DNA from: Brucella cytisi
GTDB taxonomy: Bacteria > Pseudomonadota > Alphaproteobacteria > Rhizobiales > Rhizobiaceae
NCBI GenBank assembly: GCA_012103075.1
Contig: JAAVLQ010000001.1
Coordinates: 868,001-932,000, forward strand
Reading direction: 5' to 3'
Length of the DNA: 64,000 nt
The notes under the pieces are model-generated. The model worked only from the letters and a program-made list of their open reading frames with translations, did not search any database and was not told the DNA's origin. Shown here piece by piece: positions 51,886 through 62,150 of this stretch. Numbering within the stretch: the stretch's first letter is position 1; the number at the start of each line of letters is the position of its first letter. The position numbers and the translations under genes are program-made.

Positions 51886-52109
51886 GGACACGACACCTTC
51901 ATGGTGAGCCCTCGATGATAAAACGGGTTAAGCTTCTTGTGCGGTTCGACACTCAACAAGTTGATGGTGTATCACTCAAGTCCCTAATTGAACTTGTCTA
52001 TAGTGATCCAGCGAGTTAATCTGCCTGAATATTTCATCCTGCCTTGGTTTTATTGTTCGGTATCGATAACGCACGTAGTTCTCAGAGAACATAGAGGTGG
52101 CAATCGGCC

Positions 52110-52932
52110 ATGAGCACAGGTTGGCATGCCGAGCTTGAACTGCGGTTTGAGCATAATCGCGAAGTGACGCGGCTCATGCGGCGACGCCATGTGGGGCCTC
52201 TTGCGGTGCAGCAACCCTTCTATCCTGAAAAGGACGGCAGCGCTCACGTCTATCTTCTTCATCCGCCCGGTGGTGTGGCGGGGATGATGTCCTTGATATT
52301 TCTTGTTTTTTAGGTCGGAGCGCCAGAACAGTTCTGACGACGCCGGGCGCTACGAAGTTCTATCGCAGTGAGCGGGGCCAGAGCATCCAGACGACCGGGA
52401 TCGATGTGGGTGAGGGTGGCATATGCGAATATCTCCCGCAGGAGACAATCGTTTTTAATGGCGCAAAGGCGTCCATAGGCACGAAAGTCTCCCTGAGTGG
52501 AGATGCGGTCTATTTGGGGTGGGACATTATCAGTCTCGGACGGCCCGCTTGTCAGGAAAGTTTTGACACTGGCGAAGTCCGTCAGCGGGTCGAAATATTC
52601 AGGGACGGCAAGCCGATCTGGTTCGAGCAGTTTCGTCTTCACGGTGCTGAGCCGGCGATGAATGCCGCTTTTGCCTTCTGTGCAAAACCGATTGTCGCGA
52701 CGATGGTTTATGCCGGACCGGCAGATGAAAGTGCGCTGCACGCCATTCGCGGAGCAGTTGGAGATACTGCCAGAAATCTGTTCTCGGTGTCACGGCTCGA
52801 GCGGGTGATCGTCTGTCGTTATCTCGGCGGGCGCATGTCGGAAGCCAAAACATTGTTTCGAAAAGCCGGGAAGTTCTGCGCGAAACCGGACTGGGGAAAC
52901 CGGCAGCTGCGCCACGCATCTGGGCAACATAA
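52110..52932 (+). CDS. ureD: Urease accessory protein UreD (frameshifted)
   Basis: 274 residues when repaired, the normal UreD size. N terminus [40 protein letters not shown] and [13 protein letters not shown]. After a break near 52285, [15 protein letters not shown] residues lead to [36 protein letters not shown] and [16 protein letters not shown]; a break near 52870 then gives [20 protein letters not shown] and a TAA at 52930-52932. UreD binds the apo-urease and, with UreF and UreG, inserts nickel. It heads ureDABC, 23 bp before ureA. Confidence 0.88.
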
Positions 52933-52955
52933 CTCACTTTGGAGAGGGCCTACAA

Positions 52956-53258
52956 ATGGAACTATTGCCACGTGAAAAGGACAAACTTCTGATTTTCACC
53001 GCAGCTTTGGTTGCGGAGCGACGGAGAGCCCGGGGGTTGAAACTTAACTACCCGGAAGTTGTGGCTTACATTTCCGCCGAAATTCTGGAGGGCGCACGCG
53101 ACGGTAAGACAGTTGCGGAACTCATGTCCTACGGCGCCACGCTTCTCACCCGTGATGAGGTGATGGAGGGGGTGCCTGAAATGATCCACGACATTCAGGT
53201 AGAAGCCACCTTTCCGGATGGCACCAAGCTTGTGACCGTTCACAACCCCATTCCGTAG
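52956..53258 (+). CDS. ureA: Urease gamma subunit
   Basis: Intact 100-residue gamma subunit with [60 protein letters not shown] and [20 protein letters not shown]. Together with UreB and UreC it forms the (alpha-beta-gamma)3 nickel urease that splits urea to ammonia and CO2. A GGAGAGGG site precedes the start. Confidence 0.97.
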   Translation: MELLPREKDKLLIFTAALVAERRRARGLKLNYPEVVAYISAEILEGARDGKTVAELMSYGATLLTRDEVMEGVPEMIHDIQVEATFPDGTKLVTVHNPIP

Positions 53259-53286
53259 AGCATTCCTAAATCTTGGGAAACGCTCT
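53257..53286. repeat. AGAGC palindrome between ureA and ureB
   Basis: AGAGC-ATTCC...GGGAAAC-GCTCT forms an imperfect hairpin right at the ureA stop, within a 98-bp gap. It belongs to the same dispersed AGAGC family as the modules at 49.5 and 55.4 kb. It could moderate ureA to ureB read-through. Confidence 0.5.
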
Positions 53287-53356
53287 GGTTTTTGTTTTAC
53301 GCGCATCTTGTTCCGAAACGTTTCACTTCTTTCGGGATGCGCTTCAGGAGACGATC

Positions 53357-53662
53357 ATGATACCGGGTGAATATTTCATCGAAGACGGGTCGATCGACCT
53401 CAATAACGGTCGCGAAACGCGCACCATTGCCGTGGAGAACACGGGCGACAGGCCAATACAGGTCGGATCGCATTATCATTTCTATGAAACGAACGAGGCG
53501 CTTGCCTTCGACCGGGAGCGGACGAGAGGTTTCCGGCTCAATATTCCGGCCGGGACTGCGGTGCGGTTCGAGCCGGGGCAGGACCGTGAAGTCGAACTGG
53601 TTGCACTGGATGGTGACCGGGAAGTCTACGGCTTTAATGCAAAAATCGACGGAAAACTCTAG
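53357..53662 (+). CDS. ureB: Urease beta subunit
   Basis: Intact 101-residue beta subunit: [60 protein letters not shown] and [20 protein letters not shown]. The start ATG at 53357 follows AGGAG at 53346-53350. It lies 9 bp before ureC. Confidence 0.97.
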   Translation: MIPGEYFIEDGSIDLNNGRETRTIAVENTGDRPIQVGSHYHFYETNEALAFDRERTRGFRLNIPAGTAVRFEPGQDREVELVALDGDREVYGFNAKIDGKL

Positions 53663-53671
53663 GAGGGACAG

Positions 53672-55376
53672 ATGGGAAGGATCTCAAGACAGGCCTATGC
53701 CGAACTGTATGGCCCGACCAAGGGGACCGTCTGCGTCTGGCGGATACCGAGCTCATCATCGAGGTCGAGGATGATCGCTGTATCTATGGCGAGGAAGTAA
53801 CCTTTGGCGGTGGCAAGGTTATCCGCGACGGTATGGGGCAGGGACAGAGACCCTCTGCCGAAACAGCCGATCTGGTCATCACCAATGTCATCATTCTCGA
53901 TTATTGGGGCGTCATTAAAGCGGATGTCGGCATCAAGGAGGGTCGTATTTCCGGGATCGGCAAGGCCGGTAATCCAGATATTCAGCCGGGCGTCAATATT
54001 ATCGTCGGGCCTGCGACCGATGTAATCGCGGGTGAGGGCAAGATTCTCACTGCGGGCGGCATTGATACACATATTCACTTCATTGCACCGCAGCAGGCTG
54101 AGGAAGCCTTGGCCAGTGGCACCACGACTTTGGTCGGTGGCGGAACGGGGCCGACGGTCGGCACGCTCGCAACCACGGTTACACCGGGGCCATGGGCTAT
54201 CCATCGCATGCTTGAAGCTGTCGAAGCGCTTCCGATCAATGTGGGGCTGCTCGGCAAAGGCAATGCAAGCAAGCCTGAACCGCTTCGCGAACAGATCAGG
54301 GGCCGGTGCTGTCGGCCTGAAGCTGCATGAGGACTGGGGAACGACACCAGCCGCCATTGATAATTGCCTGAACGTCGCCGATGAGGAAGACATTCAGGTC
54401 GCTATCCATACGGATACGCTGAACGAGAGTGGGTTCGTCAAAGACACCTTTGCTGCCATGAAGGGGCGGACCATCCACAGTTTCCATACGGAAGGCGCCG
54501 GTGGCGGGCATGCCCCTGATATCATCACGGCGGCGGGCGAAGAAAATATCCTGCCGTCCTCAACCAATCCGACCGCGCCCCTACACCATCAACACAGTCG
54601 ATGAACATCTCGATATGCTGATGGTCTGTCACCATCTCAGCCCGAAAATCCCCGAGGACGTGGCATTCGCGGAATCCCGGATCCGGCGTGAAACCATTGC
54701 CGCCGAAGACATTCTCCATGATCTGGGCGTGTTTTCGATGATGTCGTCGGATTCCCGGGCCATGGGCCGTATCGGTGAAACCACGTTGCGTTGCTGGCAA
54801 ACTGCTCACAAGATGAAGGTGCAGCGAGGCCCGCTAAGCCGGGATAGCGGCCGGAATGACAATTTCCGCGCCAAACGTTATGTCGCCAAATATACGATCA
54901 ATCCCGCAATTACACACGGGTTTGCCCATGAGATCGGCTCAATCGAAGTCGGGAAACGGGCCGATCTGGTGTTGTGGAAGCCGGAATTTTTCGGCGTGAA
55001 GCCGAGCCTCGTCATGATCGGCGGTATGATTGCGATTGCACCGATGGGCGACCCGAATGCATCTATTTCGACGCCCCAGCCGGTCCATTACCGGCCAATG
55101 TATGGCGTGATGGGGCGGGCGCTTGGTTCCACCGGCGTCACCTTCGTCTCGAAAGCGGCGCTGGATGACGGCATCGGCGAGAAGCTGAAACTCAGCAAGC
55201 AACTGGTTGCGGTGAAGGGCATCCGGACGATCCGCAAGAAGGACATGATCCATAACGGGCTTACGCCCGGGCTGGAGGTCGATCCGCAGAGCTATCAGGT
55301 GCGGGTGGACGGCGAGCTGATCACGTGCGAACCGGCTGAAGTTCTACCGATGGCGCAGCGCTATTTTCTCTTTTAG
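53672..55376 (+). CDS. ureC: Urease alpha (catalytic) subunit (frameshifted)
   Basis: About 569 residues, the usual size. Start ATG 53672 after AGGAGGGACAG. Breaks near 53722, 54297 and 54580. The active site residues are all present: [14 protein letters not shown] (Ni-binding His pair), [16 protein letters not shown] (carbamylated Lys), [10 protein letters not shown] and [14 protein letters not shown] (His ligands), [14 protein letters not shown] (flap Cys/His), and [10 protein letters not shown] (Ni Asp). The [20 protein letters not shown] and [16 protein letters not shown] ends are normal. So the enzyme looks catalytically complete once the breaks are repaired. Confidence 0.93.
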
Positions 55377-55390
55377 ACAGAGATAACTAG

Positions 55391-55489
55391 AGCATGTCCC
55401 CGAAAGTGGAAAGCGGTTTCGGGAGGCATGCGTAAAAACAAAGAGATAGAGCGGTTCCAATGGCTCTGTTTTCACTGGAACCGCTCTAA
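55391..55489. repeat. AGAGC-type intergenic repeat with long hairpin
   Basis: The module AGAGCATGTCCCCGAAA...GGTTTCGGGA (55391-55424) repeats the one at 49.5 kb. It is followed by AGAGCGGTTCCA (about 55448-55459) and its complement TGGAACCGCTCT (about 55476-55487), a perfect 12-bp inverted repeat. It separates ureC from the urea channel gene and may act as a terminator or mRNA stabiliser. Confidence 0.65.
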
Positions 55490-55512
55490 ACGGCGAAGAA
55501 GGGGTAAAGTTC

Positions 55513-56556
55513 ATGCAGCTCAATGCCTTGCAGGATCATCCTTCTCTGGGGTTTGTCGACTGGACGCTGCGCGGTATCGGGCAGGTGGTGTTCCAGAACA
55601 ACCCTCTGTCGGGGCTGGTCATTTTGTTCGCCATTCTGGTCAACTCCCACGGATCTATGCACTTATCTGCGTGCTTGGCGTTGTCGCCAGCACGCTGACC
55701 GCAATCATCCTCAAGGCTGACAAGGGGCTTGTCCGGGATGGCCTGTTCGGGTTCAACGGAGCTCTGGTCGCTCTTGCGCTGATTGCGTTTACCAGTGCGG
55801 ATTTCCGCAGCGGCGCACTGCCGTCGCCTGCCATGACGATCTATCTCATCTGTGGCGCCGCTTTCTCCACCATGGCCTTCGCCAGTATCGCCACACTGCT
55901 AGGGCCGCACAAAGTTGCGCCACTGACAATGCCGTTTGTGCTGGTCGGCTGGCTCTTTCTGTTTGCGATACTGAAATTCGACGCCATAGATGCCGGTCCG
56001 ATGGCAAAGCCGGTTTCGCCGGAACAGTTTTCCTACGCCGTCCCTTATGTGCTTCCGACCCGGTATATGGGCATCGGTACTGCCATTGGGCAGATATTCT
56101 TTCAGGATAACTGGGTCACCGGTTACATCATCCCCGCCGGTATCGCGATCCATTCGCGAATAAGCGCATTGATGGGGCTTCTGGGAGCGGTAACCGGAGC
56201 AGTGGTGGCAGCCGCATTCGGTGGTCCGGAAGGCGCCATTCGCGACGGGCTTTTCGGTTATAATGCGGCGTTGACGGCAATTGCGCTCGGCGGTTTCTTC
56301 CTCGTTTTCAGCTGGAGCAGTTTTCTTTACGCCATCTTCGGCGCCATCGTGGCCACATGGCTTTGGGCTTCGGTCGCCATTTTCCTGAAACCGATCGGAA
56401 TGCCGGTGCTGACCTCAACATTTGTGCTCGTCACGGGTCATGCTGATCGGTCAGTATGCTTTCAAGGCGCTGGTGCCCGTCGCACCGGCTGATGCGACTT
56501 CAGCTGAGGACAACCTCAAGCGATACCGTGAAACGCTGCACTCACGACCGGAATAG
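55513..56556 (+). CDS. Urea channel/transporter (UT/Yut family; frameshifted)
   Basis: About 347 residues, roughly ten helices. N terminus MQLNALQDHPSLGFVDWTLR, then GIGQVVFQNNPLSGLVILFA; a break near 55645 precedes ICVLGVVASTLTAIILKADK, then DGLFGFNGALVALALIAF. The second half repeats it: GIGTAIGQIFFQDNWVTGYI and DGLFGYNAALTAIALGGFFL. The duplicated (R)DGLxG(F/Y)NxAL motif is diagnostic of UT channels. A break near 56440 precedes MLIGQYAFKALVPVAPADAT. It delivers urea to the urease encoded just upstream. Confidence 0.9.
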
Positions 56557-57301
56557 GCGACTATATTGTGTTTCGTGCCGGGCACTGGCCATGGCCAGTG
56601 CGGGGGCCGTGTTGCCGATTTCGTTGTCATTTAGCGTACGTGCCTTTTCGACGGCCCGTTCAATCTTCGCCGCTCCAGCGATAAGTATCCTCTGGCCCGC
56701 GGTATGACCGAGTGGGACGAGACGGATTGCAGCCATGATCTGGCTTTCAACCACGCTCCACATGAGACCGCGCAGCGCATCGACGGGCTCGATATTCCAA
56801 TGGCATGCTGCAATGGCGAAGGCTGCCGGGTAGGTGGCGCTTTGTTCCAAAGCGAAGCTACGGGCCCGTTCGACACCAAGTTCCGACAGCAGAGTGAGCA
56901 AGGATTCGCCCATGCGGCGATCCTCAAGTTCAAGTTCGCTGCTTTCGCGGCCGGCCCCAAGCCAGTCATTCAGGCGATGGAATTCGGCGTCATCGTTTCG
57001 CATCAATGCCGAAATCATGCGCCAGAAAATCCCGCCATCTAGCGCAGCGTAGCTGTGTTCCAGAAGGCCGAACACCCCATCCGGCACAACTTTCCTCATT
57101 CGTCACTGTTCCCGCATGGACCGCCCATTCAAGGCCGCGCGAATAGGAAAACGCGCCAACCGGCTGGCTGGGGCTGACAAGCCGCATGAGATGCAGCATA
57201 GGAAGCGCCGGAGAATGCATTGGCATTTCCGGCTCTGGCCCGTCATTTTCAATATCAGCGTCAGCGTGTCTCTTCGAATGATTCAGCAAGATGATACTCA
57301 C
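56542..57301 (-). CDS. ureF: Urease accessory protein UreF (frameshifted)
   Basis: About 253 residues on the - strand. N-terminal MLHLMRLVSPSQPVGAFSYS and RGLEWAVHAGTVTNEE are classic UreF; after a break near 57103 the sequence continues VPDGVFGLLEHSYAALDGGI, DWLGAGRESSELELEDRRMG, HWNIEPVDALRGLMWSVVES and QIMAAIRLVPLGHTAGQRIL. It ends at 56542, overlapping the convergent urea channel gene by 15 bp. UreF is the activator that links UreD-urease to UreG. The reverse orientation relative to ureDABC is unusual. Confidence 0.9.
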
Positions 57302-57302
57302 A

Positions 57303-57887
57303 TCACCCGGCCATAAGGTAGAGTCCGCTCAGGGCAGCAAAGCCGCCAGCTATCCGCATTAGTATCTGTCCCGTGCGCCCCTGCAGCAGACGACCAGCTG
57401 CAAGACCTACACCAATGCCCGCTGCGTGGAGCAACGCCGTCGCAAGAGCAAACCCTGCGCCATAGGAAAGAAACGCAGCGCTGCCGATTTCTCCGCCATG
57501 GGCATAGCCATGGAAGAATGCAAAGAACCCGACGATAAGTGCTGCAGTCAGGGTCGATGCGCGGAATGCCATGGCGACGAGGAGGCCAAGCACAATTACC
57601 GACGCAAGGATGATCGGTTCGACATAGGGGAGTGTTACTCCGCTAAGTGCTGCCACGAATCCCAGAAGCATGACGCCCACAAAGCTTAGCGGAACGACGA
57701 CGAGTGCGCGTCCGCCGAGCATTGAGGCCCAAAGGCCCACGGCAACCATCGCAAGTATGTGGTCGGCTCCGGAGGGGTGCGTAAACCCTGCAGCAAACGA
57801 ACCGTGTTCTGCCGGGTTGAGATGCGCGAGTGCAGGGCTTGCCATCAAGGAGAGCAGGACGGCAATCAATAGAGAAGTCCGTTTCAT
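57303..57887 (-). CDS. ureJ: HupE/UreJ-family nickel permease-like protein
   Basis: Intact 194-residue membrane protein. Signal-like start MKRTSLLIAVLLSLMASPAL ending AHLNPAEHGS; the family motif HPSGADHILAMVAVGLWA lies at about residues 37-54, followed by GGRALVVVPLSFVGVMLLGF and the His-rich FFAFFHGYAHGGEIG segment. HupE/UreJ proteins are thought to bring in nickel for urease or hydrogenase. It lies one base ahead of ureF on the same strand, so ureJ-ureF form an operon. Confidence 0.93.
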   Translation of the reverse strand: MKRTSLLIAVLLSLMASPALAHLNPAEHGSFAAGFTHPSGADHILAMVAVGLWASMLGGRALVVVPLSFVGVMLLGFVAALSGVTLPYVEPIILASVIVLGLLVAMAFRASTLTAALIVGFFAFFHGYAHGGEIGSAAFLSYGAGFALATALLHAAGIGVGLAAGRLLQGRTGQILMRIAGGFAALSGLYLMAG

Positions 57888-57918
57888 TTCAACTTCCTTT
57901 CAACAACAATGGCCATGC

Positions 57919-59358
57919 TCAGAAGGAGCCAAACATTGATCCCAGCACGAAAACCGCTGCGAGCGATATGATCACACCGACAATCACGGTCATGACCATG
58001 TCGAAATAGCTCGATGCATGGGTTTGCTTGCTGATCTGCAGGAGGAGAAGCACTGTACCGTTATGTGGCAGCGCATCCAACGTACCTGCACTGATGACGG
58101 TCAAACGGTGCATGAGTTCGGGATTGATCCCGTATTGGATGGCCAGCCGCATATATTCCTCACCCAGCGCATTGAGCGCGATAGCCATGCCGCCGGATGC
58201 TGTTCCGGTGAGGGCCGCGAGCGCGTTCATGGCGACGACCAGTGAGACAAGCGGACCACCCGGCACTTCGAGCACCGCATCGCGAACCACCGCAAAAGCA
58301 GGCATGGCAGCCACGACCGCACCGAAGCCGACGAGGCTGGCTATTGTGAGGATTGGCAGAACAGAAGAGTTGGCGCCTGCGTCGAGGCTTTCGCGGATTG
58401 CCCGCAGCCGTCCGAAATTGACCGCTATCAGGGTCAGGATAGCTGCTGCCAAAGCGATCAGAACCGCCCACAGGCCAATCGATGAGCCGACGTCAATTCC
58501 CCACGGCTCCTGTTCCAGAAACGAGAAGTCTATGCGGGGCAGAATGATCAGCGCCATCAGGAAATTGACGATGATGACGACAAGCAGGGGAAGAACCGCA
58601 AAGAAAAACGGCGGCTGGTTGTCAGTGCGTGCACCGTGTTCGAGTTCTGCCGGATCGAAGTCACCCGAGAGCGTCGATTGTTCTCTGACTTTCTCCGTAA
58701 TTTCAAGATCGCCAGTGTCATCGACATAGTTTTCGCCCGCAGCCCGCGCCTTGCCTTCGGCGCGCTGCAGCCACCACATGCCGAAGGCCAGTGTAATGAT
58801 GGATGCGATAATCCCGAGCCCCGGTGCCGCAAAGGTCGTGGTTTCGAAATAGGGCATCGGAATAGCATTATTCGTGGAGGGCGTGCCCGGCATTGCCGAC
58901 ATGGTGAAGGTGAAGGCGCCGAGCCCGATGGCGGCTGGCATCAGACGTGCGGGAATGTTGGCTGCCTTGAACATTTCACGTGCCATGGGAACCAGCACGA
59001 AGAAGGCGACAAATACGCTGACACCGCCATAGGTGACAACGGCAGATGCAAGCACGACGGAAAGCATGGTGCGTTTTACGCCCAGTTTCTCCGTCAGATA
59101 TCGCGCGATAGACGTGATGGAGCCACTGTCATCCATCAACTTTCCAAAAATACCGCCAAGCAGAAAAAGTGGAAACCATCGGCCTACGAAACTGGCCGTT
59201 CCGCCCATGAAGGTCGATGTCCAGTTCGCCAGAAGAGGTTCGCCGGAAATAAGCGCGGCGAGCAGTGCCGCCACAGGAGAAAGCAGAAGCACACTCCAGC
59301 CGCGATAGGCAAACCACATGAGTAAAGCTAGTCCGAGCAGTATTCCAAGCAAACCCAT
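57919..59358 (-). CDS. GntP-family permease
   Basis: Intact 479-residue transporter with about 13 helices: MGLLGILLGLALLMWFAYRG, WFPLFLLGGIFGKLMDDSGS, AASAVVTYGGVSVFVAFFVL-like ASAVVTYGGVSVFVAFFVLV, GLGAFTFTMSAMPGTPSTNN, and TGTASGGMAIALNALGEEYM. GntP members are proton symporters for gluconate, fructuronate or other hydroxy acids. The ligand is unknown. It starts upstream of ureJ on the same strand, with a 32-bp gap before the ureJ start, so it may lead the gntP-ureJ-ureF transcript. Confidence 0.92.
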   Translation of the reverse strand: MGLLGILLGLALLMWFAYRGWSVLLLSPVAALLAALISGEPLLANWTSTFMGGTASFVGRWFPLFLLGGIFGKLMDDSGSITSIARYLTEKLGVKRTMLSVVLASAVVTYGGVSVFVAFFVLVPMAREMFKAANIPARLMPAAIGLGAFTFTMSAMPGTPSTNNAIPMPYFETTTFAAPGLGIIASIITLAFGMWWLQRAEGKARAAGENYVDDTGDLEITEKVREQSTLSGDFDPAELEHGARTDNQPPFFFAVLPLLVVIIVNFLMALIILPRIDFSFLEQEPWGIDVGSSIGLWAVLIALAAAILTLIAVNFGRLRAIRESLDAGANSSVLPILTIASLVGFGAVVAAMPAFAVVRDAVLEVPGGPLVSLVVAMNALAALTGTASGGMAIALNALGEEYMRLAIQYGINPELMHRLTVISAGTLDALPHNGTVLLLLQISKQTHASSYFDMVMTVIVGVIISLAAVFVLGSMFGSF

Positions 59359-59590
59359 GCTATCTGACCCCTCAGTCGATGTAGGAAAGAATGCGTCCGG
59401 AATTTGTAGATGAAACTACTTTAGTTGGCATAATTCAAGTACTATAATTAAATATGATGTGGGTCATACAGGAAGACTTCCTAACTCCTTCAAATAATGT
59501 CTATACTACAATCGGCTCATTTCAGCGGTTTTGGCTGTCGTCATTCACGTAATTTCTTGTCTGGTCGTCCGATGCATACAAAGGACCTGC

Positions 59591-60309
59591 ATGTCGGAAG
59601 TCGTCCCAATCCAATCCATCATGATCGATCTCGGTCTGGCGCTTCTGCTTGGCTCTGCAATCGGTCTTGAACGTCAGTTGAAGCAACGCCATTCCGGCCT
59701 TGCCACGCATGGTCTGGTGGCGCTGGGCGCCGCAGCCTACGCTTCATTGCCGCATGCTCTCGGTCTCGTAGGCGATCTGAGAATGGGTTCGCAGGTTGTT
59801 ACAGGGATCGGGTTTCTTGGTGCGGGGCTGATTATCAAGGACGGCGCAAGCATCAAGGGGCTCAGTACCGCCGCTACCATCTGGAGCACTGGTGCGGTTG
59901 GTGTCCTGACAGGCTACGGACTGTGGTTGCTTGCCATTGAGACGGCATTTTTCATCGTCTGCCTCAATATTTCCCTGCCGAGGATTGCGGTGCTCGTGAA
60001 CCGCTATTCCTTTGTTGAGCCAGAAATCGAGCAGTTCTATCTCGTAAAATTCCGATGTCCTGCGGAAAGCGAAGTTTCTGTGAGAGCGCTGCTGATCCAG
60101 ACGCTTGATCTCAAAAGCTTCGCTTCCACGCGATCCGAAGTCACCACATAGAAGGAAGCGATGAGGTCGAGGTTGAGGCAACGCTGTTCGCTGGCAAGGA
60201 AGATGATCGTCTGGTCGAAGGGTTGGTAGCGCAACTCAGCTTGCGTTCCAGCATCAAGTCTACAAGCTGGTTGAAACTGGAAGATACCGATTGGTCGGTA
60301 GCTCACTAA
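59591..60309 (+). CDS. MgtC/SapB-family membrane protein (frameshifted)
   Basis: About 239 residues. Start at MSEVVPIQSIMIDLGLALLL; MgtC motif: GLERQLKQRHSGLATHGLVA, LGAAAYASL, and GSQVVTGIGFLGAGLIIKDG then ASIKGLSTAATIWSTGAVGV. A cytoplasmic C-terminal ACT-like domain follows, with a break near 60130 before AIRSHHIEGSDEVEVEATLF. MgtC homologues support growth at low Mg2+ and in macrophages by restraining the F-ATPase. It is upstream of hdeD. Confidence 0.9.
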
Positions 60310-60402
60310 ATTTGTTGCCTACGGGCTATACTATTACACCGAAACATGCACATACTTTCGCTTTCGCAGTAACGCATCCCTTTTAACATAGAGGGGTCCA
60401 TA

Positions 60403-60960
60403 ATGGACGTTCAGCAACTGCAGCTATTGGAACGCAAAACTGTCGAACAGAGAAAATGGAAAGGTTTTCTCGGGATCGGCGCTTTGCTTATGGCGGGCGG
60501 AATACTCTGTCTGTTCTTGCCAGTATTCTCTGAATTTGCAGCCAGCACGATGTTTGGCCTCGTCCTTGTGGCTATCGGCGTTGTCAAGATAATCCAGTCG
60601 CTCTGGGTTAAAAGCTGGGCGGGCTTTGTCTGGCAGGAACTGTCCGGAGCCGTGGAGCTTGTCGGCGGGATCATGATTTATCTGAATCCGCTCAAGGGTG
60701 CGCTCGCCATCACGCTTCTGATTGCCATCGTGGTGTTTGTGCATGGTTTCCTTCAACTGGCGTTGTCCCGGAAAATCAGACCGGCAAGCGGTTGGTGGTG
60801 GTTTACTCTTTCAGGCCTGATCGCTCGGACTGCCAGCGCGGCGCTGGTGGTAAAATGGCCGTGGACTCGTGACCTGCCATCAGGATCGATAGCGGGAATT
60901 GCGCTGTTGATCGCTGGTGTTGCCTATGTCGGAATAGCCTTGAGTACCCGAAATGCGTGA
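60403..60960 (+). CDS. HdeD-family acid-resistance membrane protein
   Basis: Intact 185-residue, six-helix protein: WKGFLGIGALLMAGGILCLF, FAASTMFGLVLVAIGVVKII, GAVELVGGIMIYLNPLKGAL, and a second half ITLLIAIVVFVHGFLQLALS ending GSIAGIALLIAGVAYVGIAL. The three GxxxxxxG..P hairpin repeats match HdeD, linked to acid resistance. The start has AGAGGGGTCCATA upstream. The RND adaptor gene begins right after its stop (TGA 60958-60960). Confidence 0.92.
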   Translation: MDVQQLQLLERKTVEQRKWKGFLGIGALLMAGGILCLFLPVFSEFAASTMFGLVLVAIGVVKIIQSLWVKSWAGFVWQELSGAVELVGGIMIYLNPLKGALAITLLIAIVVFVHGFLQLALSRKIRPASGWWWFTLSGLIARTASAALVVKWPWTRDLPSGSIAGIALLIAGVAYVGIALSTRNA

Positions 60961-60998
60961 GTGATCGGTCGACTTCCGGCCGGAGGGAGGACGCGCAA

Positions 60999-62150
60999 TT
61001 GAAGAAGACTCTCGTTCGTCGTTCTGTGAACGCTGCCTTTGTAGCCGTGTTGTCGCCTTTGCTTCTGCAGCCAAGTCTGGCTCAGCAGGCTCCAGCTGGC
61101 GCAGCGCCTCCCGTGATCGTGCGCCGGGTGGAACTGGCACCTGCGACCGCGCCACTCCGTTTCAACGGGCAAGTCGAGGCGATTGAAGCTGTCGATATTC
61201 AGGCGCGAATCACCGGTTTCCTGAAGGAAAAGGCGTTCGAACAGGGGACCGCGGTCAAGGCAGGCGATCTCCTCTTCGAAATTGAGCCGGACCAGATGCA
61301 GGCAGCAGTTATGTCTGCTGAAGCACAGGTTGCACGTGCCGAAGCAGCCCAGAATGCTGCCCGGCAATCATTGTCGCGAACGCGGACGCTCGCCAACCGG
61401 AACACCGCTTCGCAGGCCTCCCTCGACGATGCACAGGCAGCGTTTGATATCGCTACGGCGGACGTGCGGAACGCAGAAGCCGCACTCAACAATGCCCGGC
61501 TCAATCTCTCCTATACGCAGGTCAGATCACCGATCAACGGGACAATAGGGCGTTCGCTCTTTACCGTCGGTAACCTCGTTGGCCCGAGCATGGGGCCGCT
61601 CGCCCGCATTGTGCAGCTTGATCCCGTGCGTGTTGTGTTTTCGATCACGGACCGCGCTCTGATCGCTATACGCCAGAAGGAAGCAGGAGGCGGGACGGTC
61701 AATCCCGAAAGCTTCAAGCTGACTCTGACGCTGGCCAACGGTACGCAATATGGCGAGCGGGGAAATATCCAGTTCATCGACAATGAAGTGAGCGCGCAGA
61801 CCGGCACAGTGGCGGTGCGCGCCCTGTTCGCCAATCCCAACCATATTCTGGTTCCGGGGCAGGTGGTTGCCGTCAATCTGCTGGATGAAACGGTTGGTGA
61901 ATTGCCGATAGTTCCCATGTCATCCGTGTTGCAGGACCGGCAGGGCAAATATGTCTATGTTCTCAATGAGGGTAATACGGTTTCCCGGCGTGCGATCATG
62001 ACCGGCACGCGTATCGACAACGGCTGGTCGGTTACAGATGGCCTCAAGGCTGGTGAAACGATTGTTGTTGAGGGCTTGCAACGCATTGCCGATGGGCAGG
62101 CCGTATCCCCGCGTGACCCGATCTCCGGTACTGCAGGGGTGGGGCAATGA
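60999..62150 (+). CDS. RND efflux membrane-fusion (adaptor) protein
   Basis: Intact, about 383 residues. A TTG start at 60999 (LKKTLVRRSVNAAFVAVLSP), placed 8 bp after GGAGGGAGG, gives a good signal peptide ending SLAQQAP; a GTG at 60957 would add 14 residues without a site. HlyD/AcrA order: VEAIEAVDIQARITGFLKEK (lipoyl), a long coiled-coil hairpin QVARAEAAQNAARQSLSRTR, RLNLSYTQVRSPINGTIGRS (second lipoyl half), beta-barrel IQFIDNEVSAQTGTVAVRAL, and VEGLQRIADGQAVSP. It joins the RND pump to an outer membrane channel. Its stop overlaps the pump start (ATGA). Confidence 0.93.
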   Translation: MKKTLVRRSVNAAFVAVLSPLLLQPSLAQQAPAGAAPPVIVRRVELAPATAPLRFNGQVEAIEAVDIQARITGFLKEKAFEQGTAVKAGDLLFEIEPDQMQAAVMSAEAQVARAEAAQNAARQSLSRTRTLANRNTASQASLDDAQAAFDIATADVRNAEAALNNARLNLSYTQVRSPINGTIGRSLFTVGNLVGPSMGPLARIVQLDPVRVVFSITDRALIAIRQKEAGGGTVNPESFKLTLTLANGTQYGERGNIQFIDNEVSAQTGTVAVRALFANPNHILVPGQVVAVNLLDETVGELPIVPMSSVLQDRQGKYVYVLNEGNTVSRRAIMTGTRIDNGWSVTDGLKAGETIVVEGLQRIADGQAVSPRDPISGTAGVGQ

